Assembly: GCA_015062005.1 (NCBI GenBank)
Contig: SUVL01000010.1
Location: 1 to 64,000 of the forward strand
Direction of reading: 5' to 3'
DNA from: Akkermansiaceae bacterium
GTDB taxonomy: Bacteria > Verrucomicrobiota > Verrucomicrobiia > Verrucomicrobiales > Akkermansiaceae
DNA: 64,000 nucleotides
Shown in pieces: positions 8,377 through 16,947 of the stretch. The translations under genes were made by a program, and so were the position numbers. Numbering within the stretch: position 1 is the stretch's first letter; every line of letters begins with the position of its first letter. Under the pieces are notes generated by a model, which ran no database searches, had not been told where the DNA came from, and saw only the letters and a program-made list of their open reading frames with translations.

Positions 8377-8526
8377 GATGAATGCTGAGCGGTTAATTTA
8401 GGCTTGACTCAATACCCAGTTTACATTACTATCGCCCCGCGTCAAGTATCTGCTGGAATGCTGACGCAGAAATGGCCCGCGTGCGCACGTAGCCCGGGGC
8501 TCTCATGTATCTCCTGAAAAATAGCT

Positions 8527-10059
8527 ATGGATTCGTCTTCATACTGGTTCAACTTTTTCTGGCTTGTAGCCTATTTCCTGGTTCTGATCGGCATGTCGGG
8601 GTATGGTTTTCACCGGATGCTCATGGTCATCCTCTACATCAGGCACCGCAAGGACATTCCCCAGCCTGCGGGGCAGTGGGATGAGTGGCCGATGGTGACT
8701 ATCCAGCTGCCCATGTTCAACGAGAAGTTCGTGGTAGAAGGCCTGCTCAAGAAAGTAACGGCCATTGATTACCCGAAGGATAAGCTCGAAATCCAGATAC
8801 TGGACGACTCCACGGATGATACCTACGACCTCTGCATGCAGCAGGTAGAGTACTACCGCGCCCAGGGGTTTGATATTGTGTGCCTGCACCGCACAGACCG
8901 CACGGGCTTCAAGGCCGGCGCACTGGAGGCGGCGGATGCCGTGGCCAAGGGTGAATTCCTGCTGATTCTGGATGCGGACTTCCGCCCTGAGCCGGATATC
9001 CTGAAGGTGTGTGTGCCGTACTTTACTGACCCGCAGATTGGTGTGGTGCAGACCCGCTGGGCGCATATTAACCGCAATTATAACCTGCTGACCCGCCTGC
9101 AGAGTATTTTCCTTGACGGCCACTTTGCGCTGGAACAGACCTGCCGCAACCGCTCCGGCCGCTTCTTTACTTTCAACGGCACAGCCGGTATGTGGCGCAA
9201 GAGTACCATTGTGGATGCCGGTGGTTGGGAACACGACACCATCACCGAGGATATGGACCTCTCCTACCGCGCGCAGATGAAGGGGTGGAAGTTTGTGTAC
9301 CTCAATGATTATGAGACACCGGCTGAGCTGCCGGTGGATATGGACGGTTTCAAGGCCCAGCAGCACCGCTGGACCAAGGGCTGCATCCAGGTCTGCCGCA
9401 AGATGCTTTTCGATATCTGGCGTTCCAATGCTCCCTTCAAGGCCAAGATGGAGGCCACCACGCACCTCACGTGCAACTATTCCTACCTGGCGCTCATCCT
9501 GCTGTGCTTCCTGGTGATGCCGGTCTGCACCGGCATGGTGGCCCCCACGGGCGCTTGGGCCTGGGACCAGTGGCAGATGATGCTGCTCACCTTCACCTTG
9601 TTCTTCTTTGCCACGATTACGGTGTGCCTGTTCTATGTGACGGCCGAGCTGATTGTGCGCCCCCGGCGCTGGTACATGGTGTTCCCGCTTATTGTGCCGC
9701 TGCTGGCGCTGGGTGTGGGTATGGCGGTGAACAACGCCAAGGCTGTGCTGGAGGCCATGGCTGGCCAGCAGAGCGAGTTCGTGCGTACTCCCAAATTCGG
9801 TGAGTCGAATCAGGGGGCTCTCTCCATTGAGAAGCGCGCCAAGGGATACAAGGCCATCAAGTCCATCCTGGTGCCGGTGCTGGAGCTCTGCTTCGCCATC
9901 TTTTTCGGCTGCGTGGAGTATGTGAACATTGCCAATGGTAATTATCTTACTTTCGTGCTCATGACTCCGTTCCTGGGTTTCTTCTACACCAGTTTTGCCT
10001 CCATCGCCCGCCTGGTGGACGGCGTGTTGCAGAAGTGCCGGGTGACGGGTAACGCCTGA
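8527..10059 (+). CDS. Processive GT2 glycosyltransferase, cellulose-synthase-like membrane protein
   Basis: A 510-residue inner-membrane family-2 glycosyltransferase. One N-terminal membrane span (about 8-30) is followed by a cytoplasmic GT-A domain with the D, DxD, TED, Q(Q/R)xxRW set: LDDSTDDTYD near 92, LDADFRPEPD near 148, ITEDMDLSYR near 240 and QQHRWTKG near 278. Several C-terminal spans (about 315-340, 355-380, 388-408, 455-500) would form the export channel. This arrangement fits enzymes that polymerise and extrude beta-linked glycans such as glucan or mannan. No bcsB-like or PilZ gene is adjacent. The downstream L,D-transpeptidase follows after 24 bp and is probably co-transcribed. 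Confidence 0.88.
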   Translation: MDSSSYWFNFFWLVAYFLVLIGMSGYGFHRMLMVILYIRHRKDIPQPAGQWDEWPMVTIQLPMFNEKFVVEGLLKKVTAIDYPKDKLEIQILDDSTDDTYDLCMQQVEYYRAQGFDIVCLHRTDRTGFKAGALEAADAVAKGEFLLILDADFRPEPDILKVCVPYFTDPQIGVVQTRWAHINRNYNLLTRLQSIFLDGHFALEQTCRNRSGRFFTFNGTAGMWRKSTIVDAGGWEHDTITEDMDLSYRAQMKGWKFVYLNDYETPAELPVDMDGFKAQQHRWTKGCIQVCRKMLFDIWRSNAPFKAKMEATTHLTCNYSYLALILLCFLVMPVCTGMVAPTGAWAWDQWQMMLLTFTLFFFATITVCLFYVTAELIVRPRRWYMVFPLIVPLLALGVGMAVNNAKAVLEAMAGQQSEFVRTPKFGESNQGALSIEKRAKGYKAIKSILVPVLELCFAIFFGCVEYVNIANGNYLTFVLMTPFLGFFYTSFASIARLVDGVLQKCRVTGNA

Positions 10060-10083
10060 TTTAACCTCTCTCGCTTTTTTTAT

Positions 10084-10896
10084 ATGAACCACTTTTACAA
10101 GCGCAGCATTATCCTCTGCCTGTTGGCTGGTCTGTGTGCCACGCTGGCCTCCTGTGGGGTCTTCCGTCAGGGGAAGAAGCTGTACGCTGAGGATATTCCG
10201 CCGAAAGCCGTTGTGCGTGACGGCCTGGCTGTGACGCTCAGTGACCAGAAGCTCACTCTTTTCAAGGAAGGGAAGAAGGTCAAGGATTACAGCATCAGCT
10301 CGTCCAAGTTCGGTATCGGTAATACCAATGGCAGCCACCGCACGCCGCTGGGGGTTCATGCGATTTCGCAGAAGAATGGCGCCGGACAACCCACCGGTAT
10401 GGTGTTCAAGGGATGCAAACCCACTGGCGAAGTGGTGGATGTGGATGCCGCCGGCCGCGACCCCGTGGTGACCCGCGTGATTCAGCTGGCTGGTCTGGAA
10501 AGCGATAACCGTTCGACTCACCGCCGCCGTATCTACATTCACGGCACACCTGAGGAACGCTATATAGGCCAGCCGGCCTCCTACGGTTGCATCCGCATGA
10601 AGAGTAACGATATCGTGGATCTTTTCGGACGCGTGCACCGCGGTATGCCCGTGGCTATTGAGAGCTGCACCCAGGAAACCTACCTGGCAGCCGAAAAGGA
10701 TTTCAGCAAGGGAAGTATTCAGGTGCCCAGGGAAGCGATTGCAAAGCTGCCGGTGGATGGCCTGAAACCCACTCACCGCTACCGCGCCCGCAAGACTGGC
10801 CGCTTCTCCCGCCGCAACATGGCTTCGCGCTTCAAGAAACGCACGGTGCGTGGCAAGAATACCCGCCGTCTGGCTCTGCGCAAACGGAGCCAGTAA
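10084..10896 (+). CDS. L,D-transpeptidase (YkuD) lipoprotein with basic tail
   Basis: A 270-residue lipoprotein: signal and lipobox around LATLASCGVF (Cys 24). The YkuD catalytic domain ends with IYIHGTPEERYIGQPASYGC followed by IRMKSND, giving the H...S-Y-G-C-I-R active site. L,D-transpeptidases form 3-3 crosslinks in peptidoglycan or attach proteins to it. The last 40 residues are strongly basic (KTGRFSRRNMASRFKKRT region), possibly for binding anionic polymers. It lies just downstream of the processive GT2. Confidence 0.9.
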   Translation: MNHFYKRSIILCLLAGLCATLASCGVFRQGKKLYAEDIPPKAVVRDGLAVTLSDQKLTLFKEGKKVKDYSISSSKFGIGNTNGSHRTPLGVHAISQKNGAGQPTGMVFKGCKPTGEVVDVDAAGRDPVVTRVIQLAGLESDNRSTHRRRIYIHGTPEERYIGQPASYGCIRMKSNDIVDLFGRVHRGMPVAIESCTQETYLAAEKDFSKGSIQVPREAIAKLPVDGLKPTHRYRARKTGRFSRRNMASRFKKRTVRGKNTRRLALRKRSQ

Positions 10897-10987
10897 ATGC
10901 CTGGGAGCCTCCGAAAACAACAACTTCCTGTTTATTTAACTCAGGCAGGCGCACATGCGGCTATATCGAGTGCCGCTTACATTCGCC

Positions 10988-11016
10988 TTGCTCCGCGCGG
11001 GTGAATATGGTAGAAT
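10988..11016 (+). promoter_or_regulatory. purD promoter, leaderless geometry
   Basis: TTGCTC (10988-10993), 17 bp, TAGAAT (11011-11016), then only 9 nt to the purD ATG. The expected transcription start falls two to four bases before the start codon, and no Shine-Dalgarno is visible. Confidence 0.7.
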
Positions 11017-11025
11017 ACGCGCAAC

Positions 11026-12270
11026 ATGAAAATTGCCGTTATTGGAAAAGGTGGGCGCGAGCAGGCTCTGGTAGAGACCCTGGCCGCCAGCCCGTGCAAA
11101 CCCGAGCTCTTCACGTTCCCCGGCAGCGATGCCATCTGCCGGACTGCCACCCGCATCGAGGCCGATGGTTTCGATGCCCTCATCCAGTGGATGGTGGACA
11201 ACAAGATTGACCTCTGCGTGGCAGGTGAGGAAAGCTACCTGGTGAAGGAAGATGGCCTGGCCAACCGCTGCGCCGCTGCTGGTATTCCCTGCTGGGGGCC
11301 GCCCAAGGAGAGCGCCCAGCTGGAGGCTTCCAAGGAATTCGCCAAGAATTTCCTGCTGCGCCACAACATTCCTACTGGCATGGCTACCGCCGTGGAGAGC
11401 TATGATGAAGCCATCGCGGCCATCAACGGCCAGTACCCCACTGTGCTGAAGTTCGACGGCCTGGCCGCCGGCAAGGGTGTGGCCGTATGCCCGGATGCCG
11501 CCAGCGCAGAGGAGTTCCTCAACGAGGTGTTCATCCAGAAGCGTTTCGGCGCAGGTCGCCTGCTGGTGGAGGAGTTCCTCACCGGTCCGGAAATTTCCAT
11601 CTTCGGTGCTATCTGCGATGATCAGTACCTCATTCTCTGCCCGGCCCGCGACTACAAGCGCCTGGAAGTGGGCGATGCCGGCCCCAACACCGGCGGCATG
11701 GGCGCCGTGGCTTCCCGCCAGCTCGCCTCGCCGGAGCTCATCAAGACCATTGAGGAAACCATCGTGGCACCCACTGTGCGTGGCCTGCAGGCAGATGGCC
11801 TGCCCTACCGCGGCTTCCTGTATTTCGGGCTCATGCTCACGCCGCAGGGACCCAAGGTGATTGAGTACAACTGCCGCTTCGGCGACCCCGAGTGCGAGGC
11901 CGTGATGCCTCTGCTGCAGGGCGACCTGGCCACCTTCTGCCTGAAGGGTGCCCAGGGCGATTTCGCCCCTGAGCTTATCTCCTTCAACGAGGGGTGGAGC
12001 ATCTGCTGCATCCTCGCCAGCGCCGGTTACCCCGCCAGCTCCCACAGCGGCGACCTCATCTCCGGCCTGGAGAATTGCGATGCCCGCGTGTTCCACTGCG
12101 GCACGAAGAAGACTCCCGAAGGCTGGGTGACCGCCGGTGGCCGTGTGCTCGCCATCGTGGCCCAGGGCGATACGCTCGATGCCGCCCGCACCAAGGCCCA
12201 TGCCGAGGCTGCCAAGGTCGATTTCGACGGCTCCCAGCGCCGCTCCGATATCGGCTACGCCAACATGTAA
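11026..12270 (+). CDS. purD: Phosphoribosylamine-glycine ligase (GARS)
   Basis: ATP-grasp enzyme of purine synthesis joining phosphoribosylamine and glycine. The 414 residues begin MKIAVIGKGGREQALVETLA, the usual N-terminal motif. The ATP-grasp region has PTVLKFDGLAAGKGVAVCPD and VEEFLTGPEISIF, and the family block VIEYNCRFGDPECEAVMPLL is present. No other pur genes are adjacent. It is followed after 7 bp by the AlbA-domain ATPase gene. Confidence 0.97.
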   Translation: MKIAVIGKGGREQALVETLAASPCKPELFTFPGSDAICRTATRIEADGFDALIQWMVDNKIDLCVAGEESYLVKEDGLANRCAAAGIPCWGPPKESAQLEASKEFAKNFLLRHNIPTGMATAVESYDEAIAAINGQYPTVLKFDGLAAGKGVAVCPDAASAEEFLNEVFIQKRFGAGRLLVEEFLTGPEISIFGAICDDQYLILCPARDYKRLEVGDAGPNTGGMGAVASRQLASPELIKTIEETIVAPTVRGLQADGLPYRGFLYFGLMLTPQGPKVIEYNCRFGDPECEAVMPLLQGDLATFCLKGAQGDFAPELISFNEGWSICCILASAGYPASSHSGDLISGLENCDARVFHCGTKKTPEGWVTAGGRVLAIVAQGDTLDAARTKAHAEAAKVDFDGSQRRSDIGYANM

Positions 12271-12277
12271 AGCCTGC

Positions 12278-13603
12278 ATGCAGATAGAACACCAGGTTCT
12301 GGAGTGGAAATCCACCTGGAAGGATGACCACCTGCGCGAAATCTGTGCGTTTGCCAACGCGCAGGGTGGCATCCTCTGCATCGGCAAGGATGACCACGGC
12401 CGGGTCACAGGTGTGCCTGAATCTGCTGCCCGCAAGCTGCTGGAAAACCTCCCCAACAAAGTGCGCGATGTCACCGGTGTGCAGGTCGATGTGAATCTGC
12501 ATGCGGAGGGTGACTTGTATTGGGTAGAGGTAGTCGTGCCGGCTGTGAGCACACCCGTCTCCTGCCGTGGCGAGTTCTATTATCGCAGTGGCAGCGTGTG
12601 CCAGCAGCTGACCGGACCGGCGCTCACCCATTTCCTGCTCGAAAAGACGGGAGCCCAGTGGGATTCCATACCGGTAGACCGCGTTGCGCCGGAGGAGCTC
12701 GATTCCATCAGTTTCGAGATTTTCCAGCGCGAAGCCTTGCGTAACCGCCGCATGAGTGCGGAGGATTTTGATATCTCCCGCCGCGAGCTTCTGCAGCGCC
12801 TCGAACTGCTGGATGAACAGGGGCGTCTCAAACGGGCGGCTCTCCTTCTTTTTCATCCGCACCCCACGCGTTGGTTTGCCGGGGCTTTCATCAAGGTGGG
12901 CTTCTTCCAGAACGATGCCGAAATCCTCTACGATGATACTCTGGAAGGCTCCCTTTTCCGTCAGGCCGACCAGGTTATCGACCTCATCTATACCAAGTAC
13001 ATGCGCGCCTGGATTTCGTACGACGGTATCACGCGCGTGGACAGGTACCCCTTCCCCCGCACGGCTATACGCGAAGCGGTGTTCAATGCCATTATCCACT
13101 CCGACTATTCCAGTGGGGTGCCCATTCAGATCCGGGTGTACGACCAGAAAGTGGTGATTTATAACCAGGCCCGCATCCCTATGCTCTGGGTGCAGGAGGG
13201 GGCGCTTGATAAACATGGTTCAAAGGCCATCAATCCCCTTATTGCCCGCGCCTTCTATCGCGCCGGCCATGTGGAATCCTGGGGCCGGGGTATTAAGCGT
13301 ATTGCCGATGCCTGCCGCGAATACGGTACTGCTCCGCAGTCATACCGCTTTACCGACAGTGAGGTCGTGACCGTGTTTTCAAATGAGAACAGTGAGCCGC
13401 TGCACCAGCCTTTATTTTCTGAGCGCCAGTTAGCCATCATTGCATGGCTGAGAGAACACCCTGCTTCATCGAGAAAAGCTGTAGCGGAGGGTATGGGGCT
13501 GAGTATTGCGATGCTGAAACGAGAGTTCGATGAACTCACAAAACTAGGCGCGGTGGTGCGTGAAGGAGATAAAAAATCGGCCAGATGGAAAATTTTAGGA
13601 TAG
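12278..13603 (+). CDS. AlbA_2 (Schlafen-like) domain ATP-binding protein with winged-helix tail
   Basis: A 441-residue protein of the 'ATP-dependent DNA helicase / putative transcriptional regulator' AlbA_2 group. The N-terminal AlbA_2 domain has LREICAFANAQGGILCIGKD; a GHKL-like middle part has FPRTAIREAVFNAIIHSDYS and SWGRGIKRIADACREYG; a C-terminal winged helix follows (LAIIAWLREHPASSRKAVAE). ATG 12278 (MQIEHQVLEWK) starts 7 bp after purD. The frame continues after TAG TGA into EPIN-coding repeats, so the native tail may have been lost. The biological role is not known; some relatives act in defence or regulation. Confidence 0.82.
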   Translation: MQIEHQVLEWKSTWKDDHLREICAFANAQGGILCIGKDDHGRVTGVPESAARKLLENLPNKVRDVTGVQVDVNLHAEGDLYWVEVVVPAVSTPVSCRGEFYYRSGSVCQQLTGPALTHFLLEKTGAQWDSIPVDRVAPEELDSISFEIFQREALRNRRMSAEDFDISRRELLQRLELLDEQGRLKRAALLLFHPHPTRWFAGAFIKVGFFQNDAEILYDDTLEGSLFRQADQVIDLIYTKYMRAWISYDGITRVDRYPFPRTAIREAVFNAIIHSDYSSGVPIQIRVYDQKVVIYNQARIPMLWVQEGALDKHGSKAINPLIARAFYRAGHVESWGRGIKRIADACREYGTAPQSYRFTDSEVVTVFSNENSEPLHQPLFSERQLAIIAWLREHPASSRKAVAEGMGLSIAMLKREFDELTKLGAVVREGDKKSARWKILG

Positions 13604-13617
13604 TGAATTATTGAAAA

Positions 13618-13764
13618 TATCAATGAGCCGATAAATGAGCCGATAAATGAACCTGTAAATGAGCCTGTAAAAGATGCTGGAAGTGAATGAATTGTGGTGA
13701 ATTGGATGAGGTGGGTGAGCCGATAAATGAGCCGATAAATGAGCCGATAAATGAGCCGATAAAT
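13618..13764 (+). repeat. 12-bp minisatellite (gagccgataaat) encoding EPIN in two frames
   Basis: Block 1 (13625-13672) reads in the same frame as the preceding ATPase gene, after its TAG TGA, as ENINEPINEPINEPVNEPV. Block 2 (13717-13764) has four exact copies of gagccgataaat and reads EPIN in another frame, as the tail of a 30-codon ORF from ATG 13687 to TAA 13779. That ORF ends 2 bp before the M42 peptidase gene. This looks like a degraded repeat-rich C-terminus of the ATPase. Confidence 0.85.
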
Positions 13765-13781
13765 GACAAGATAAAATAACC

Positions 13782-14864
13782 ATGAACGAGAAATCTGCTG
13801 AATTCCTGAGCGAATATCTGGAGACTCCGGCGCCCACGGGGCTGGAGATGGATGCGCAGCGCCTGTGGGCGGACTATATCCGCCCGTATACGGACGAAGT
13901 GCAGTGCGATGCGTATGGCTCCACCTGGGCGCTGCTGCGCGCAGCGGAGGCGGGGGCTCCCACCCTCATGCTCGATGCCCATGCCGATGAAATCGGCTTC
14001 TCCATCCGCTATATTGATGAGAACGGTTTTGCCCGCGTGGAGCGCGTGGGCGGCAGCGATGTGGCCATTGCCCGCGGGCGGCGCATCCGCTTCCTGGGCA
14101 CGGATGGCGAGGTCATCGGCATCACCGGCAATACCGCCATCCACCTGCGCGGTGGCGCGGCGGATGAGAAAGCCCCTAAGCTGCACGAGCTCTATGTGGA
14201 TTTCGGCTGCGATTCCCGCGAGGAGGTGGAGGCCCTGGGTCTCCGCGTGGGCAGCGTGGGGGTGTATTGTGATGGCCCGCTCATGCTGAACGATGGCCGC
14301 CGCCTGGTCTGCCGCGCGCTGGATGACCGCCTCTGCGGCTTCATCCTGGCAGAGGTAGCCCGCACCCTGGCGGAGAAGGGTATCAAACCCGCCTGGAATG
14401 TGGTCTTTGCCAACACGGTGCAGGAGGAAATAGGCTGTGTGGGCGCGGGCATGCTGGCCTTCCGCCTGCAGCCGGATGCTGCCATCTGCCTGGATGTGAC
14501 CCACGCCACGGACTCCCCCGGCCTGGATAAGGGGCGCTATGGCGATGTGCGCCTGGGGCAGGGCGGTTGCCTCAGCTATGGCCCCGTCTGCCACCCGAAT
14601 GTGAATGCCCGCCTGGAGCTCCTCTCCTACGAGCAGGAAATCCCTATGCAGCGCGAGACCACCGGCCGCTCCACCGGCACGAACACTGACCAGGTCTACC
14701 GCTCCCGCAGCGGGGTGCCGGCCACCTGCTTCTCCCTCCCCCTGCGCTACATGCACAGCCCCGTGGAAACCGCCGATATGCGCGATGTGCAGAGCTGCGT
14801 CAAGCTTCTCGTGGCTTTTGTTGCCAGCCTTACGCCTGAAGACGATTTCAGACATCGCCTTTGA
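13782..14864 (+). CDS. M42 family metallopeptidase (glutamyl aminopeptidase type)
   Basis: A 360-residue co-catalytic metal aminopeptidase of family M42, usually a large cytosolic oligomer trimming peptides. Metal and catalytic residues are visible: LDAHADEIGF (His and Asp), CRALDDRLCG (bridging Asp), VQEEIGCVGA (catalytic Glu pair), ICLDVTHATDSPG (Asp) and RYMHSPVETA (His). It starts at ATG 13782 (MNEKSAEFLSEYLETPAPTG). A strong terminator follows. A second M42 gene lies at 19949. Confidence 0.93.
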   Translation: MNEKSAEFLSEYLETPAPTGLEMDAQRLWADYIRPYTDEVQCDAYGSTWALLRAAEAGAPTLMLDAHADEIGFSIRYIDENGFARVERVGGSDVAIARGRRIRFLGTDGEVIGITGNTAIHLRGGAADEKAPKLHELYVDFGCDSREEVEALGLRVGSVGVYCDGPLMLNDGRRLVCRALDDRLCGFILAEVARTLAEKGIKPAWNVVFANTVQEEIGCVGAGMLAFRLQPDAAICLDVTHATDSPGLDKGRYGDVRLGQGGCLSYGPVCHPNVNARLELLSYEQEIPMQRETTGRSTGTNTDQVYRSRSGVPATCFSLPLRYMHSPVETADMRDVQSCVKLLVAFVASLTPEDDFRHRL

Positions 14865-14887
14865 GAAAACGCTTTTTGTTCGTAGAG

Positions 14888-14931
14888 TCAGTCGATGTGC
14901 GGAGGAATCTGCTCATCGACTGATTTTTTTT
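14888..14931 (+). terminator. Intrinsic terminator after M42 peptidase gene
   Basis: TCAGTCGATG (14888-14897) pairs perfectly with CATCGACTGA (14914-14923), followed by a run of T. Confidence 0.9.
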
Positions 14932-15033
14932 ATCTGTTTTTGCAGTTAAGTACCATTTTTTGCTTGCTTCCTGTGCGCGGTATGGTAGACTCCGAAGAGT
15001 AAGGCATTTCACCTTTTATCAAATTTACAACGT

Positions 15034-15612
15034 ATGAAAAAGATTTTCCTTCCTCTCCTGGCCGCTCTTGGCATGGTTGTTGGTATGACCCTTACCTCCT
15101 GCGGCGGCGGTGGTGGTAACAGCGCAAAGCAGGTCGATATTACAGGTTTGCATGTTGTGTCGGGTTCAGGTGTGCCTCAGTTTATGATGACCGTTGACGA
15201 GCGCATGGGTGATAGTAATGTGTACCGTGTAACGTATTCTTTCGGCGGCGATGCTTTCCCGGGTTCTCTTGCTGTGCAAATGGGGTATCCTTTGCTGAAT
15301 GATGATGGCATGGCTCAGATTAAGGCTACCATGGGTATTGACAACATGCGTGTTCTGCAGGATTCTAACTTCATGGCCTGGATTGGTGCTAAGCATAATG
15401 CGCAGAGTGTCCAGCTTGATTCACTTATAGAGCTTGATTTTGAGCTGGACAAGAAGACTGATACCGGCAGTATGACTCGAACGGTGACGGGTGTATACTT
15501 CGTGTCGGATAGTAGTTCGCTGAAGCTGCCCGATGAAGTCGTATTCGACAGCATGTACGTGACGGGTGCGACCAAGATTTTCAAGAATCTTAGCAAGAAC
15601 TCCGGCGACTAA
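15034..15612 (+). CDS. Lipoprotein of unknown function
   Basis: 192 residues with a lipoprotein signal, lipobox LTSC (Cys 23) and a Gly-rich spacer GGGGGNS, so it is membrane-anchored outside the cytoplasm. The mature part is beta-rich with no family I recognise. It is an isolated gene with a TTGCTT/TAGACT promoter-like pair (16-bp spacing) about 40 bp upstream and its own terminator. Confidence 0.75.
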   Translation: MKKIFLPLLAALGMVVGMTLTSCGGGGGNSAKQVDITGLHVVSGSGVPQFMMTVDERMGDSNVYRVTYSFGGDAFPGSLAVQMGYPLLNDDGMAQIKATMGIDNMRVLQDSNFMAWIGAKHNAQSVQLDSLIELDFELDKKTDTGSMTRTVTGVYFVSDSSSLKLPDEVVFDSMYVTGATKIFKNLSKNSGD

Positions 15613-15649
15613 GGTGAGTAAAGATGTAACTCATAGTTGCAATTTTCCG

Positions 15650-15685
15650 GAACCGGTCCTTGCAGAAAGGGTCGGTTCTTTTTTT
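15650..15685 (+). terminator. Intrinsic terminator after lipoprotein gene
   Basis: GAACCGGTCC pairs with GGGTCGGTTC (8 of 10 bases) around a short loop, followed by seven T. Confidence 0.8.
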
Positions 15686-15749
15686 GTAATGAATCGAGAA
15701 AAGCCACCCAGAGCCGAGCCCCGGGTGGTTGATGAAGCTGGCGAGTATC

Positions 15750-16871
15750 TTACTTGGAGACGTTGAAGCGGAACTCGACCACGTCGCCGTCCTGCACCAC
15801 GTATTCCTTGCCTTCGATGCGGAGCTTCGCCTGTTCCTTGGCTTTGGCCAGGGAACCGCAGGCCACCAGGTCCTCGTAGGCTACCACCTGGGCGGCAATG
15901 AAGCCGCGTTCAAAATCGGTGTGGATGACACCGGCAGCGCGGGGGGCCTTATCTCCGGCGCGGATGGTCCAGGCCTTGGTTTCCTTCACTCCGGTGGTCA
16001 GGTAGGTGCGCAGGCCAAGCAGGTGGTATACGGCGCGGATAAGGTCGCTCACGCCGGAGTCCTCCACGCCGATATCGTTGAGGTATTCACGGGCCTCGGC
16101 AGGGTCGAGCTCAGAGAGTTCCTCCTCAATGCGGGCGGAGATGACAATGGCTTCTGCATTGTGGTGTTCGGCCACATATTTGCGCACGGCAGAGACGTAG
16201 GGGTGGGAATCCGGGGCTTTGACGGCTTCGGCCAGTTCTTCCTCGCTCACGTTGCAGGCAAAGATGCTCTTCTTGTCGGAAAGTAGGTAGAAACTGTGCA
16301 GCAGCTTGCGTTCATCCTCGCTCAGTTCCAGTGTGATAGCGGGGTTGCCGGCGTCCAGGTGCGGCAGGAGCTTTTCGATGAGGGCTACCTCAGCCTTGGC
16401 TTCTTTATCGCCACCGCGTGCTTTCTTGATGCGGCTTTCCTTGCGTTTCTCCATGGCGGCCAGGTCGGCCAGGATGAGCTCGGCATTGATGATTTCGATA
16501 TCGCGCACCGGATCCACCGAGCCGAGCTCGTGGATGATGTCGTCGTTCTCAAAGCAGCGCACCACCTGCACGATGGCATCCGTCTCGCGGATGTTGGAAA
16601 GGAACTTGTTGCCCAGACCGGCGCCTTCGGCAGCGCCCTTCACCAGACCGGCAATGTCCACGAATTCAATGGCGGCGGGTACCACGCGCTCGCTTTTGCT
16701 CATTTCAGCCAGCACGGCCAGACGCTCATCCGGCACCTCCACCATGCCCACGTTCGGGTCGATGGTGCAGAACGGATAGTTGGCCGCCTCTGCCTTGCGG
16801 GAGCGGGTGACAGCATTGAAAAGGGTGGATTTGCCGACGTTCGGGAGACCTACGATACCTGCCTGTAACAT
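15750..16871 (-). CDS. ychF: Redox-regulated ribosome-binding ATPase YchF (Obg family)
   Basis: A 373-residue P-loop NTPase of the YchF/OLA1 branch, which prefers ATP and associates with ribosomes. G1 is GIVGLPNVGKSTLF, followed by NYPFCTIDPNVGMVEVPD (the switch region conserved in YchF) and DIAGLVKGAAEGAGLGNKFL (G3). NVSEEEL occupies the degenerate G4 region. The C-terminal TGS domain is seen in WTIRAGDKAPRAAGVIHTDF and ends in EFRFNVSK. The -10 box is 9 nt before the ATG. Confidence 0.97.
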   Translation of the reverse strand: MLQAGIVGLPNVGKSTLFNAVTRSRKAEAANYPFCTIDPNVGMVEVPDERLAVLAEMSKSERVVPAAIEFVDIAGLVKGAAEGAGLGNKFLSNIRETDAIVQVVRCFENDDIIHELGSVDPVRDIEIINAELILADLAAMEKRKESRIKKARGGDKEAKAEVALIEKLLPHLDAGNPAITLELSEDERKLLHSFYLLSDKKSIFACNVSEEELAEAVKAPDSHPYVSAVRKYVAEHHNAEAIVISARIEEELSELDPAEAREYLNDIGVEDSGVSDLIRAVYHLLGLRTYLTTGVKETKAWTIRAGDKAPRAAGVIHTDFERGFIAAQVVAYEDLVACGSLAKAKEQAKLRIEGKEYVVQDGDVVEFRFNVSK

Positions 16872-16880
16872 AACGCGCCC

Positions 16881-16909
16881 ATTCTACACGATAGCAGGCA
16901 GACGGAAAA
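16881..16909 (-). promoter_or_regulatory. ychF promoter, leaderless geometry
   Basis: On the minus strand TAGAAT (16886-16881) lies 9 nt before the ychF ATG. The -35 (TTTTCC, 17-bp spacing) is weak. Confidence 0.5.
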
Positions 16910-16947
16910 GTCTAAACTACGCCATGTGCCGGAAAGACAGATAAATG

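Noticed and set aside
7450..8388. Plus-strand frame over the secreted-protein gene
   Set aside because: Shadow frame; the minus-strand frame has a signal peptide and couples with apaG.
8539..10923. 794-codon open frame opposite the GT2 and transpeptidase genes
   Set aside because: It is an antisense shadow of GC-rich genes: His/Gln/Ala-rich, low-complexity, no domain, while the plus strand encodes complete known families.
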